A stretch of DNA of 38,118 bases, taken from contig JAPYNQ010000079.1 of the NCBI GenBank assembly GCA_028289815.1, positions 1 to 38,118 of the forward strand. Direction: 5' to 3'. Made by a program: the position numbers and the translations under genes. This document shows positions 1 through 9,007 of the stretch, one piece after another. Below the pieces are notes generated by a model. That model saw only the letters and a program-made list of their open reading frames with translations, searched no databases and was not told where the DNA came from. Position 1 is the first letter of the stretch; each line of letters begins with the position of its first letter. This stretch comes from Gammaproteobacteria bacterium (lineage in GTDB: Bacteria; Pseudomonadota; Gammaproteobacteria; JAJDYQ01).

Positions 1-358
1 TTATACGGATGAGCACCGCAGTTATCTCGGTCTGTCAGACGACTATACCCATGAGACGGTCAAACACTCGGCGAAGGAGTTTGTCAACGGCATGGCGCAT
101 ACGAACGGCATTGAGAGCGTGTGGGCGGTGCTCAAGCGTGGATTCAATTTGAACGAAGGCAACTGCGAGGTCGATACCAGGGATCGCATCTGTGCCCTGT
201 TTGCCGGGATGTGCGGTAAACGCCTGACTTACGCCGAACTGACCGCCTGGAAAACCGTCCTGAAATCTTACCAGGCTGCCGATCCGGATCGGCAGCACCC
301 GGTCAAGTTCAAGCTCGAATCCCCTTGTTTCAGGGAAACCGGAGAAGCATCTCCATGA
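1..358 (+). pseudogene. IS1595-family transposase, C-terminal part with internal deletion
   Basis: The frame is open from base 2 (the left edge cuts the gene) to TGA at 356-358. It encodes the end of an ISXO2-like DDE-type transposase. Recognisable blocks are YTDEHRSYLGLS, HETVKHSAKEFVNG and AHTNGIESVWAVLKRGF, the last carrying the conserved glutamate of the catalytic set. In family members the GF is followed by a block of roughly 20-25 residues (GTYHH...KHLQRYV...FR) before LNEGNC. Here GFN runs straight into LNEGNC, so that block has been removed without changing frame. The tail (GKRLTYAELTA) is otherwise normal. The deletion probably makes the enzyme inactive. The family call rests on recalled motifs. 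The 5' half lies outside the window. Confidence 0.85.
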
Positions 359-596
359 TGTCGTTTCCCAACCCGCATGAGTGGGTTCAAGGGGAACTGA
401 GAGGTATCATCCCGATCATCAAGGAATTTCAGGAAGATCAGTGCCAGTGAAAAACTACCCCTGAAACACCGGCGGGCTATCGCACTCCGCATGGAGATTT
501 ACTAGCCGGTGCTAATGCGGATTTATGCAGATAATTCCCAAATACATCCTTAAAAGGTTCGTATGCACTGTTCTATCCCATACCAAAAGAAGTTAA
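359..596. other. Intergenic stretch after the transposase remnant
   Basis: No convincing gene is present. A 31-codon ORF (355-450, plus) overlaps the transposase stop and has no recognisable motif. No clean terminal inverted repeat of the IS could be identified by eye, because the left end of the element is outside the window. The stretch separates the IS remnant from the stop of the AbiJ-like gene. Confidence 0.4.
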
Positions 597-1478
597 TCAT
601 TCATTATCCGGGATGGACGCAATGACGTAATTGGTAAAAGCCGAACAGCTGATTAACATGAATCTGGCCAGGGCAGGAGTGACGTTGAACTCCTCAATAC
701 TCCCGTGCCGTATGCCATCAGCATCGTTGGTATACCCGTATAATTTGCTGAATGCTTCCTTTAGTGCCGGATGCAGTGCATCTTTTTCCTCCAGTCTTTT
801 GAGTGCATCCCCTAAAGTGGCTTTATCCTTGCCGCTGACCTGTTTGCACAGGCTTTCTACAGCCGAGATGGATTCCTTGATGGAGTTCCGATAATCCGGG
901 TTTTCCCGGTCGCTTAACAGGGAAAGGGCCTGATCAAGATGCTGCGCTACGCCGGGATAAGGCTTTGATTCTTCAATGGCAGATTCTATCTCTTCAATTT
1001 CTTCGGAAGAAGTAATGAGAGCGATCTGTCCGTTAATGAACCGATAAGCAGCGTTTTCTCTTTCGAGAGCTTGGTTGCAATGTCTCATGAATTTATTTGA
1101 TTGGTTATCCAACTCTAAGCCATGTTTTGCTACAAATTCAATAAAGTCATAAACTTTGTTCCATGGTGCTGCAAAGAAATGTTTTCTTAGAACTGCTAAT
1201 CCGCAGTTCTCACGTCCCTTGTAATACTCAGGTATTGTATCTATTGGTTCTTTAAAGTAGAGAAACCAAAGGGTTTCGAAAAGTTGATCAAGATTACTAT
1301 GTTTAATCCTGTTGCCGTCACTAATATCATCGAGCCCACCCTCGAATTTCTCCCAGTAAAATATATTAAGAAGACTCCATAAACTGTTTTTTAACTCCTG
1401 ATCCATGGAATCAATCTGCAGTACTTTCCTGACCGGTTCGATTCCTTGTCGCTGTGAAAATGACAATTCCTGTTTCAT
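597..1478 (-). CDS. AbiJ-like abortive infection protein
   Basis: Protein of about 293 residues. The N-terminus (FSQRQGIEPVRKVLQ followed by an SMDQELKNSLW block) matches what I recall of the AbiJ N-terminal domain type 4. The C-terminal half has a HEPN-like helical block: YRNSIKESISAVESLCK, LGDALKRLEEKDALHPALK and YGYTNDADGIRHG. Proteins of this type act in phage defence, often as toxic RNases or sensors; the activity of this one is not known. AAGGAG lies about 11 bases before the ATG at 1478. An in-frame TTG at 1487 is only 2-3 bases from it, so the ATG is preferred. The gene lies 269 bp downstream of mod on the same strand and probably has its own promoter. It is more AT-rich than its neighbours, as expected for a transferred defence gene. 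Confidence 0.75.
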   Translation of the reverse strand: MKQELSFSQRQGIEPVRKVLQIDSMDQELKNSLWSLLNIFYWEKFEGGLDDISDGNRIKHSNLDQLFETLWFLYFKEPIDTIPEYYKGRENCGLAVLRKHFFAAPWNKVYDFIEFVAKHGLELDNQSNKFMRHCNQALERENAAYRFINGQIALITSSEEIEEIESAIEESKPYPGVAQHLDQALSLLSDRENPDYRNSIKESISAVESLCKQVSGKDKATLGDALKRLEEKDALHPALKEAFSKLYGYTNDADGIRHGSIEEFNVTPALARFMLISCSAFTNYVIASIPDNE

Positions 1479-1747
1479 TTGTGACAAATCTCCTTTTTAG
1501 TTAGGTGGGTGCTCCTGATGCCTGGTATTCAGTAACCACCAATCAAAGTATCCAGCATTGAGTCTCTCGTCTGAAGGCATATTTCTGTGCATATATTGAG
1601 GTTGGAGCAAAAGCGAAAGGAAATGTATTAATCAAGAACTGATGGCTGCTCGCGATTAAAAGTATCTGTCATTCTGATTAACTACTCCATCACCGTGAAT
1701 CAGAACATTTCTCAGGGTTATCACCCGCTTTATTTCGTTCCATGACT

Positions 1748-4525
1748 TCAGTTTCGATCATACCGATAAACCTTCATCACTTCGTCGCCGAGGTGATTGA
1801 TGATCTTGACTGCGAACCTGCCGCTTTTCGGTTTATCGAACGGGCGAGATATCGTGCTGCGCAGGGTTTCCCAGGCTTCCGGGTTGATCTCACATTTGAG
1901 GGTGTTTTTCAGTGCCTTGTAGGGGTCGCTGGTGGTCCTGGGGAAGTAGGCGTGGCGAACAAAGAAGCTCTCTTCGTTATAATTCGTGTCGATGAACCAG
2001 CAGGCGATACCTTCCGGTCCATCGCTGCGGATTTCACCCGTATTGGGATGAAAGACATCCACGCCTTTGATCTCGACTTGTATCTGCTCATTTTCGCTGT
2101 CGAGGATGTCGATGTCCGGGTCGCCGAAGATGACGAACAAGTTACCCTTCCCGGTATTTTTCAGGTCGGTGGCCATATGCAGATCGGCGTTTATACGCGC
2201 CTTGAGGATGGGAATGCGACCGAGTTTTGCCAGCTCAGCGGAATGGGCATCGTAATTAAACGCGCAGGCAATCAGCACTTCAAAGCCGGCATCGGCGGCC
2301 TCTCGTGCGGCGCTGACCAAGTCCGGTCGGGAGACTGTGCCAAACTCCGGACCGATAAAAACAGCCGCCCGCCGCTCGGTTGCTGATTGGTCCCGATACA
2401 CGCCTTCCGCATCAATCAGCTCTCCGGGCCACGGAACCAGCGAGATAAAATCAATCCGGTCGGTTTTGCTGGTCTGCTGAACGCCGGCAGTTTTCAGGTG
2501 ATCGAGGATAACCTCGGCGAAATCCGGTTTTTCGGCATAATCCATCAGGTTATCGTTTTCATCGACGCCGAGCATGCGATGCGGCGACAGGCTTTCTACA
2601 GTGAACGGACCGGCGACGCGAACCTTTTTGTTGTCTTCATAAGGCTTGTCGTAGAGATACTCGTAGTCGGCCTTGGCGGCGATAGCGGTATCCATTTCCT
2701 GTTGCCGGGCGATGCGTTGTGCCCACCAGTCTGCATGTGTTTTTTTCGCATTTTCGGTCCAGTCATCGTCGGTCTCTCGAGGGATTTCCCATTCCTCCCA
2801 AGAGGTACCGAGTGCGTCGTTCAATGCCGTTCGCAGGGGTTCCAGGGTTTTCTGAAATTTTGCATGGATGTCGTCAATTTCGGTGTTGTTGGCAATGGAC
2901 TTGAGGGTGATATGGGGAACACGCTTATACACAAAGCCCTGACGGATGTCATTGTATGTGGAGGCATCCGAAGGGGCTTTGCGGGCCAGTGCAGCTGCTT
3001 TGATTTGACCGTCCCGGCTGTCGGCGAGCAGGTAGTACGGATAGCGGGCACCCATGATGCGGGCACGGGCCAGCGCGAGCGCCACGCGAGAGGTGTCAAT
3101 GGTGATCCAGCGACGGCCCCACTGCTCGGCTACATACGCCGTCGTACCGGAACCGCAGGTGGGGTCGAGGACGAGGTCGCCGGGGTCGGTGGTCATCAGG
3201 ATACAGCGCTGGATGACCGTTGAAGCGGTTTCGATAACGTATTGCTTGGTGGAGCGCATGAGCACATCAGTCCAGATGTTATTGATCGGAACTGCCGGGT
3301 AATCATCAATATACATAACATAGGCAAGGTTCTTACCTGTGGGAATGATTCGATTTGCCTGTACGACCCGATTCATTAAATTTGGATGAGTAGACCAATG
3401 ACGAGCGTTAGGCGGTGTAAATTGACGCCCAAAAACCATAAGTGGATTTTCACGATGGCACTTGTTTTCATCCATTGAACAAGGATTGGAATGCTTGAAT
3501 AGTCTTCCATCAGGGGGCAACAAATTCGGATTGTCCTTCTCATCACGGGTAAGGGGCCGCCGCTTTCCATTCGAGAGCTCAAGTTGGTCATATCGTTGTC
3601 CAGTAGATTCACCTACCCCAATTTCTTTCCGAGAAAACAGTTGTTGATACTTTACAGATTCAATTCTCTTTGCATAAAAAAGAATAAAGTCGGATGTTGT
3701 TGGTAAATGCTTGGAGGTAGCTGTACCACCCTTCTTGAGAAGAATTTCGCTGACAAAATTCTCATCCCCAAACACCTCATCCATCACTGCCCGTACCCGA
3801 TGGACATTCTCATCCCCAATCTGCACAAAGACCGACCCGCTTTCTGCCAATAAATCCCGTGCCACGGTCAGCCGGTCCCGCAGATACGTCAGATAGGAAT
3901 GTATTCCATCCCGCCATGTGTCCCGAAACGCCTTAACCTGTTCGGGTTCGCGGGTAATATGCCCGGCATTGCCGTCTTTGACATCACGGCTGGTCGTTGA
4001 CCACTGGAAGTTGGAGTTGAACTTGATGCCGTAGGGCGGGTCGATGTAGATGCACTGCACCTTGCCGCGCAGCCCCTCTCGCTCTGCCAGTGAGGCCATC
4101 ACCTGCAAGCTGTCGCCCAGGATCATCCGGTTCGACCAGTTGGCATCATGCTGATAAAACTCGGTGTAAGCCTCCGCACTCGGCAATCCGTTAAAGTCTG
4201 CGAATAGGTCGGGTGGCACATTCGCCTCTTCTTTATTCGTCTCCTCACTCCATCTTTGCAGGTCGTCTATCAATACCTTGGGATGCACCTTTTCCTGAAT
4301 GAACAGCGGCGGTGCCTGTACCTGGAGTTCAGTCTCGTTTTGTATATCTTTTCCTCGCCAGATCAGCTGCGGGTCCAAGTCGCGATTACGACGCTCGTAG
4401 GCGACCTGAACGGAATGGTGATCTTCCTCCTCCATGACGGACTGATATTCCGCCGTGGGAATATTCTTTCGCGATGCCCGGTTGTGTGTGAGACTCTCAA
4501 GCTGTTTCTTCGATTTTTTCGCCAT
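1748..4525 (-). CDS. mod: Type III-like site-specific DNA methyltransferase (Mod)
   Basis: A 925-residue DNA methyltransferase. The catalytic DPPY motif is at 162-165 and the SAM-binding motif (LDPTCGSG) at about 453-460. Catalytic motif before SAM motif is the beta-class order typical of type III Mod subunits, which methylate adenine. The segment between them, roughly residues 260-420, is the expected target-recognition region. It is visibly more AT-rich (about 3265-3745) than the flanking conserved parts, suggesting exchange of specificity. The C-terminal 400 residues are a long extension of the kind seen in Mod proteins paired with DEAD/DEAH Res partners. The start follows res by 24 bp, so the two are probably co-transcribed. 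Gene order here is res then mod; the classical type III order is mod then res. The recognition sequence cannot be read from the protein. Confidence 0.9.
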   Translation of the reverse strand: MAKKSKKQLESLTHNRASRKNIPTAEYQSVMEEEDHHSVQVAYERRNRDLDPQLIWRGKDIQNETELQVQAPPLFIQEKVHPKVLIDDLQRWSEETNKEEANVPPDLFADFNGLPSAEAYTEFYQHDANWSNRMILGDSLQVMASLAEREGLRGKVQCIYIDPPYGIKFNSNFQWSTTSRDVKDGNAGHITREPEQVKAFRDTWRDGIHSYLTYLRDRLTVARDLLAESGSVFVQIGDENVHRVRAVMDEVFGDENFVSEILLKKGGTATSKHLPTTSDFILFYAKRIESVKYQQLFSRKEIGVGESTGQRYDQLELSNGKRRPLTRDEKDNPNLLPPDGRLFKHSNPCSMDENKCHRENPLMVFGRQFTPPNARHWSTHPNLMNRVVQANRIIPTGKNLAYVMYIDDYPAVPINNIWTDVLMRSTKQYVIETASTVIQRCILMTTDPGDLVLDPTCGSGTTAYVAEQWGRRWITIDTSRVALALARARIMGARYPYYLLADSRDGQIKAAALARKAPSDASTYNDIRQGFVYKRVPHITLKSIANNTEIDDIHAKFQKTLEPLRTALNDALGTSWEEWEIPRETDDDWTENAKKTHADWWAQRIARQQEMDTAIAAKADYEYLYDKPYEDNKKVRVAGPFTVESLSPHRMLGVDENDNLMDYAEKPDFAEVILDHLKTAGVQQTSKTDRIDFISLVPWPGELIDAEGVYRDQSATERRAAVFIGPEFGTVSRPDLVSAAREAADAGFEVLIACAFNYDAHSAELAKLGRIPILKARINADLHMATDLKNTGKGNLFVIFGDPDIDILDSENEQIQVEIKGVDVFHPNTGEIRSDGPEGIACWFIDTNYNEESFFVRHAYFPRTTSDPYKALKNTLKCEINPEAWETLRSTISRPFDKPKSGRFAVKIINHLGDEVMKVYRYDRN

Positions 4526-4549
4526 CGCTGTATCCTTAGTCCAGAGTGG

Positions 4550-7500
4550 TCAATGTTTCAGGTGGTTACCCGTAAGGTCTGTTTTCGTTGCGATTATCCG
4601 GTTAAGCCATGCTTCGATTTCCTTCTGAAAATCATGCTGCATCTCAAATACATCTGTAAATTCCGCAAATGCCCAGTGCCCATACGTCTTTAAGCGGTTC
4701 ACGCCGGGTACCCAGAGCGTTTCCATCGTCAGCCTTTTTTCTTTGGCATCTTCGCCTCGATAACCTTTGATCTCGACAATCAGATTGAGCAGGTCATCAT
4801 CACCATGCCCATCATCGACCCGCACGATAAAGTCCGGTCGGTATCGGCGTATTTCAGAACCATGACGGTAAGGGACTTCCAGCCCCAGACCGTGGTTTTT
4901 GACGTAAGCCCTTACCGGTTGATTGGGTGATTCGATCACACGGCAAAGTTCCGCTTCCCAGTCTCCATCCAGAATCAGCCAGTTAATATGAGATTTTGAG
5001 GGATCAGTCTGCCAACGTTCCGGCTTGGATGTATTGAAGTTGACATGCCTCGTTGAACCTGTCGGATTGTATGGGTCAAGCAATGCCTTGACGAGGCGTT
5101 CCTCAACAGTCTCGACTGAACGAATGGCGGCTGCAATCCTGGAACAGGCCATATCAGCCAATTCCTGATACCTGAGCTGTGCCGGATAGGTGTTGCCCTT
5201 ACATACAAGACAATTATTCAGCCATTCTTTGGTAATCCGTTTGAGCTGCCCAAACAGATACAATTTCGGTTCTTCCCCGGCATCTCGCCAGTGTTCATAG
5301 AGCAACCGTTTTGTCAGGTGAAATACCAGTGTCGAATGACGCCGCTGATCGGTATGTTCCAGATTCAGCTCCGCTTCTTCACCGATAACGGGGGCATTTC
5401 GGGTGGTGGAAGGACCCACCAGATCGGGGGTTAATTCCAGCACGGAATCCTCGGTAAATTCGGCGGCCAATTGCTCATCGGGTAATTCCACACGATATCC
5501 GGTGACACGCGGAAAGCGTATTTCAAGGGCATCCCGTTCGGGGCGAACTGCCTTGACGTGGATAGTCGTATTCGGCGGTATCGGCGGCGCCACAACGGGC
5601 TTTGCCGTAAAGTCAAATGGAATACCCAGGACATCGGCATATTCGACATTAAAGCGATCTTCTTCATTGAGGTCATAGGATTGTCTCCGGAGTGCCCGAC
5701 CCACCACCTGTTCGCAAAGCAGCTGGGTACCAAAGGCCCGAACACCGAGCACATGGGTGACGGTATTGGCATCCCAGCCTTCCGTCAGCATGGATACCGA
5801 GACCACACAGCGGATATTGGCACCGAGCGCACCTTCTTTGCCGACCGTGTTCATCACTTCCCTGAGCAGGTCTTGATCAGTCAGGTTTTCTGCCCGATGC
5901 GGGTCACCGGTTCTTTGAATGATTTCTCGGCGATAACGATCAATTTCATCCTTTGCCATCCGGCGAAAATTGCGATCAAGCACATCCCCTGATTCCAGTT
6001 GCTGACTGTCAATCAGCAGGGTGCGGGGTTGTGGGAACGGGTCACCGTTGTCATCAAAATTTCGGAACAACGCCAGCCTGCCCTGTTCAAATTCTGCTGA
6101 ACCGTCTTCTTTTTCACGATGAAAACCCGCAATATAATCGTAAACCAGCTTTGATGTGGATGTGTTATTACACACGATGATGAAGCAGGGCGGGACCTTT
6201 ATGCCACCTTCCTTCCACAGATCAAATGTTTTTTCATAATGCCCGTACAACGCATCCATTGCGGTCTGCAGCTCGACCGGAATCGCCAGAGGGTCCAGTG
6301 ATGCCGCCTTGCCTCGGCCTTTTTTCGGCATCTTTGTGCCTATGTGTTTCCATAGCTCACGCCATTTCGGCATGTCTCCGCCAGGGACATTGTCTGCGAC
6401 CGGAACACGCGGCAGTTTGACAATGCCGCTCTCAATCGCATCCATCAGTGAGAAATCACTCATGGTCCATGGAAACAGTGTACCTTCCGCATAGCCCGAT
6501 CCGCTCAGAAAAAAGGGTGTCGCCGACAGGTCAATAATCCGGTTGATGCCGATTTTGCCGGCAACGGTTTCCAGTCCGGTTATCCAGAGGCGAGCCGCTT
6601 CACGATTGCTCTCTGCCTCTTTTTTCTCATCGCCTTTCAGTCCGCTTTCTTTATCGGCACCGGACTTCTCCCGATAACAGTGATGTGCCTCATCGTTGAG
6701 CACCATGATGTTCTTCATGCCCATCAGTTCCGACATCACCCGTCGCATCATCTCGCCTTCGGTTTCCAGGGTATTCAGATCGGTTTCAAGTCTGCCTTTG
6801 AGCAAGGCACGCCCGCCTCTCGATAGATTCAGGCTTTCACGCAGCCTGAATGCGTGATAGTTGGTAATGATAATCCTTGCCCGTTCCAGGTCACGCAGCA
6901 TATCGTTCGGGACAAGCTCCCGCTTTGCATAATAGCTGCCCGGGTCATTCGGGTGCAGTACACGCAGGCGATCTCTGATCGTAATGCCGGGGGTCACGAC
7001 CAGAAAACCTCGTGTAAATTTTTTGCTGTTCGGATAACGCAGTGCATTAATAGTCTGCCAGGCAATCAGCATGGACATGACGGTGGTCTTGCCGGCACCG
7101 GTTGCGAGTTTGAGTGCCAGCCGCATCAATCCTGGATTGGCTTCCTCACTGGCATTTGCAAGGTATTCCAGAAATTTTTTGCCGGTTTTTCCAAACTTCG
7201 GTGCCACTTCCGTCAGCCATATGACCACTTCAACGGCCTCAACTTGGCAGAAAAACGGGCGGATACCGTTATACTGATAATCACGCCAATGCTTCAGCAG
7301 TCGGGCCGTATCGGGTGTCACCCTCCAATCCCGTTCGGCCGGCAGCCGTCGCCATGTGTCAACATGCCCGCGTAACTCGTTTATGATGGAAAGCGGGTCG
7401 TATTGATGACCTGTGCCAAGCCCCATGCTCTCATCAAATAACTCGCCTGACTTCCGGTCTTTGCGCTTTTTCGGTTTGGGGACAGGTGTAATGAATTCCG

Positions 7501-7618
7501 CTTTACGACGGGAAGGAATAATTTTCTGCGTGGGGATACCATCATCAAGTTCCCAGTGTTGCGATGGGTACTCGTAGGGTGAATTTAATATGGGCTTTTC
7601 AAAAAATATTTCGCTCAT
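4550..7618 (-). CDS. res: Type III-like restriction subunit (Res), DEAD/DEAH helicase-nuclease
   Basis: A 1022-residue superfamily 2 helicase with a nuclease tail. Walker A (ATGAGKTT) is at 172-179 and the DEAH box (NDEAHHCY) at about 308-315. A later helicase block (SMLTEGWDANTVTHVLG, then QVVGRALRR) supplies the arginine-finger motif. Near the C-terminus PD at 928-929 and EIK at 949-951 form a PD-(D/E)XK nuclease motif. It would translocate on DNA and cut unmodified targets together with the downstream methyltransferase. All catalytic motifs are intact, so the system could be active. It is the first gene of the minus-strand defence block, and the 179 bp to the divergent plus-strand gene at 7798 should contain its promoter. 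Confidence 0.92.
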   Translation of the reverse strand: MSEIFFEKPILNSPYEYPSQHWELDDGIPTQKIIPSRRKAEFITPVPKPKKRKDRKSGELFDESMGLGTGHQYDPLSIINELRGHVDTWRRLPAERDWRVTPDTARLLKHWRDYQYNGIRPFFCQVEAVEVVIWLTEVAPKFGKTGKKFLEYLANASEEANPGLMRLALKLATGAGKTTVMSMLIAWQTINALRYPNSKKFTRGFLVVTPGITIRDRLRVLHPNDPGSYYAKRELVPNDMLRDLERARIIITNYHAFRLRESLNLSRGGRALLKGRLETDLNTLETEGEMMRRVMSELMGMKNIMVLNDEAHHCYREKSGADKESGLKGDEKKEAESNREAARLWITGLETVAGKIGINRIIDLSATPFFLSGSGYAEGTLFPWTMSDFSLMDAIESGIVKLPRVPVADNVPGGDMPKWRELWKHIGTKMPKKGRGKAASLDPLAIPVELQTAMDALYGHYEKTFDLWKEGGIKVPPCFIIVCNNTSTSKLVYDYIAGFHREKEDGSAEFEQGRLALFRNFDDNGDPFPQPRTLLIDSQQLESGDVLDRNFRRMAKDEIDRYRREIIQRTGDPHRAENLTDQDLLREVMNTVGKEGALGANIRCVVSVSMLTEGWDANTVTHVLGVRAFGTQLLCEQVVGRALRRQSYDLNEEDRFNVEYADVLGIPFDFTAKPVVAPPIPPNTTIHVKAVRPERDALEIRFPRVTGYRVELPDEQLAAEFTEDSVLELTPDLVGPSTTRNAPVIGEEAELNLEHTDQRRHSTLVFHLTKRLLYEHWRDAGEEPKLYLFGQLKRITKEWLNNCLVCKGNTYPAQLRYQELADMACSRIAAAIRSVETVEERLVKALLDPYNPTGSTRHVNFNTSKPERWQTDPSKSHINWLILDGDWEAELCRVIESPNQPVRAYVKNHGLGLEVPYRHGSEIRRYRPDFIVRVDDGHGDDDLLNLIVEIKGYRGEDAKEKRLTMETLWVPGVNRLKTYGHWAFAEFTDVFEMQHDFQKEIEAWLNRIIATKTDLTGNHLKH

Positions 7619-7797
7619 ATCACTCCCTTTCTTTATGGATTTCCTGCGAAGGATATCATATTTGCTGCATTGGGATATCTTTTCCTGAGTCGTTTATGCC
7701 TTATGTCTAATAACCCCTGACCATACCTCGTCCGGGGTATTCAAAGGCAAGGCCTGTGTCCCTAGATTGTTAACGGCATAGAAAACAGGCGAATCAC

Positions 7798-8919
7798 ATG
7801 GATCAAACGGTCAGAAACACGGATCACCGGGAAATGATGCACTCCATAATCCAGCGGGTAGCAACCGGACCTCACCTGAGTAAAGACATATCTTTTGCCG
7901 AAGCCCGAGCAGGGATACAGGGTGTTCTTAGTGGTGACATCAGTCCTGTACAGTCAGCTATTTTCCTGATAGCACTGCGTATGAAGCGTGAGACTGAAGA
8001 AGAAAATGCCGGAATATTACAGGGCATTATGGATCACTCAGGCCGTGCCATAGCCGATGTCGACCATGTCCTGGATATAGCCGATCCCTACGATGGCTGG
8101 AATCGGGGTTTACCGGTTGCAGCCTTTCTGCCGGCAGTTATGGCGGCGGCGGGCATACCAAGTATCTCCCATGGTCTGCAGTCCGTAGGCCCTAAATACG
8201 GTGCAACACACCGGATGGTACTGAAAGAAGCCGGCAAGCGCACCGATCTGAACCTGCAACAAGCTGCCGCTCAGGTCGCAGATGCCGGTATAGGCTGGTC
8301 ATATCTCGACCAGTCCATATATTGTCCTACTCTGCACAATATGTTCGACTTCCGCCGTGAAATTGTTAAACGTACCGTCATTACTACCGTAGAAGTGTTG
8401 CTTGGGCCGATCCGGGGCCGTAAGGCAACCCATATAATGACCGGTTATGTTCACAAACCCTATCCGCCTCTGTATGCCAGTTTGGCACGTCACAGCCAAT
8501 TTGCATCTGCCATGATTATCCGTGGCGTCGAAGGCGGTGTTGTCCCTTCTCTGCAACAACCTGCTAAACTGTTTTACTATTACGATGGGTGCGAACAACA
8601 GGAAATAGCACTGAATCCTGCAGAAATTGGATTGGACCACAAAACGCGATGCGTCCCACTGCCCGATTCCATTCAAAAGGCCAGAGGCGGAACTGCATCC
8701 AATCCACAGCATATCTTTGAAATAGCTCGGCTGGCTGCCGAAGCCGGCCAACAGGCACTCAAGGGCACACGAGGTACAGCCTATGACAGTCTGGTCTATG
8801 CCGGAGCAGTCGCTTGGCAATGCCTCAGCCAGGGCGTTTCCCTGCCGGAGGCGGCTGACCACATCCGCGCTACCCTGGACAGTGGTGAGGCACTGAAACG
8901 CTTCCAGGCTGCCCTGTAA
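7798..8919 (+). CDS. TrpD-like (glycosyltransferase family 3) protein with a changed PRPP loop
   Basis: A 373-residue protein with the fold signature of anthranilate phosphoribosyltransferase: an N-terminal helical part (FAEARAGIQGVLSGDISPVQSAIFL), then AAGIPSISHG and GPKYGATHRMV. Where genuine TrpD has the glycine-rich GTGGD loop that binds PRPP, this protein has DPYDGWNRG (96-104). It is therefore unlikely to make phosphoribosyl anthranilate, and no other trp gene is nearby. It belongs to the TrpD2/YbiB-like paralogues, whose roles are poorly known. The ATG at 7798 is preceded by AGGCGA at suitable spacing. A strong hairpin follows the stop at 8937-8964. Confidence 0.8.
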   Translation: MDQTVRNTDHREMMHSIIQRVATGPHLSKDISFAEARAGIQGVLSGDISPVQSAIFLIALRMKRETEEENAGILQGIMDHSGRAIADVDHVLDIADPYDGWNRGLPVAAFLPAVMAAAGIPSISHGLQSVGPKYGATHRMVLKEAGKRTDLNLQQAAAQVADAGIGWSYLDQSIYCPTLHNMFDFRREIVKRTVITTVEVLLGPIRGRKATHIMTGYVHKPYPPLYASLARHSQFASAMIIRGVEGGVVPSLQQPAKLFYYYDGCEQQEIALNPAEIGLDHKTRCVPLPDSIQKARGGTASNPQHIFEIARLAAEAGQQALKGTRGTAYDSLVYAGAVAWQCLSQGVSLPEAADHIRATLDSGEALKRFQAAL

Positions 8920-8936
8920 CCAGGTGCCAGCATCAG

Positions 8937-8964
8937 GAAAACAAAACGCGCGTTTTTGTTTTTC
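8937..8964. terminator. Probable bidirectional terminator
   Basis: GAAAACAAAACGC is followed directly by GCGTTTTTGTTTTTC, an almost perfect inverted repeat with A-rich and T-rich arms. It lies between the convergent TrpD-like gene (stop 8919) and the gene ending at 9008, so it can serve both strands. It was identified by eye; no folding energy was computed. Confidence 0.7.
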
Positions 8965-9007
8965 TTGTTCCGGCAAGTCTTGGGTTAGGTTCAGAGTTCC
9001 CTTGGTA

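Noticed and set aside
1742-3223. Long plus-strand ORFs (214 and 278 codons) opposite mod
   Set aside because: They are shadows of the methyltransferase gene, which has complete catalytic motifs on the other strand.
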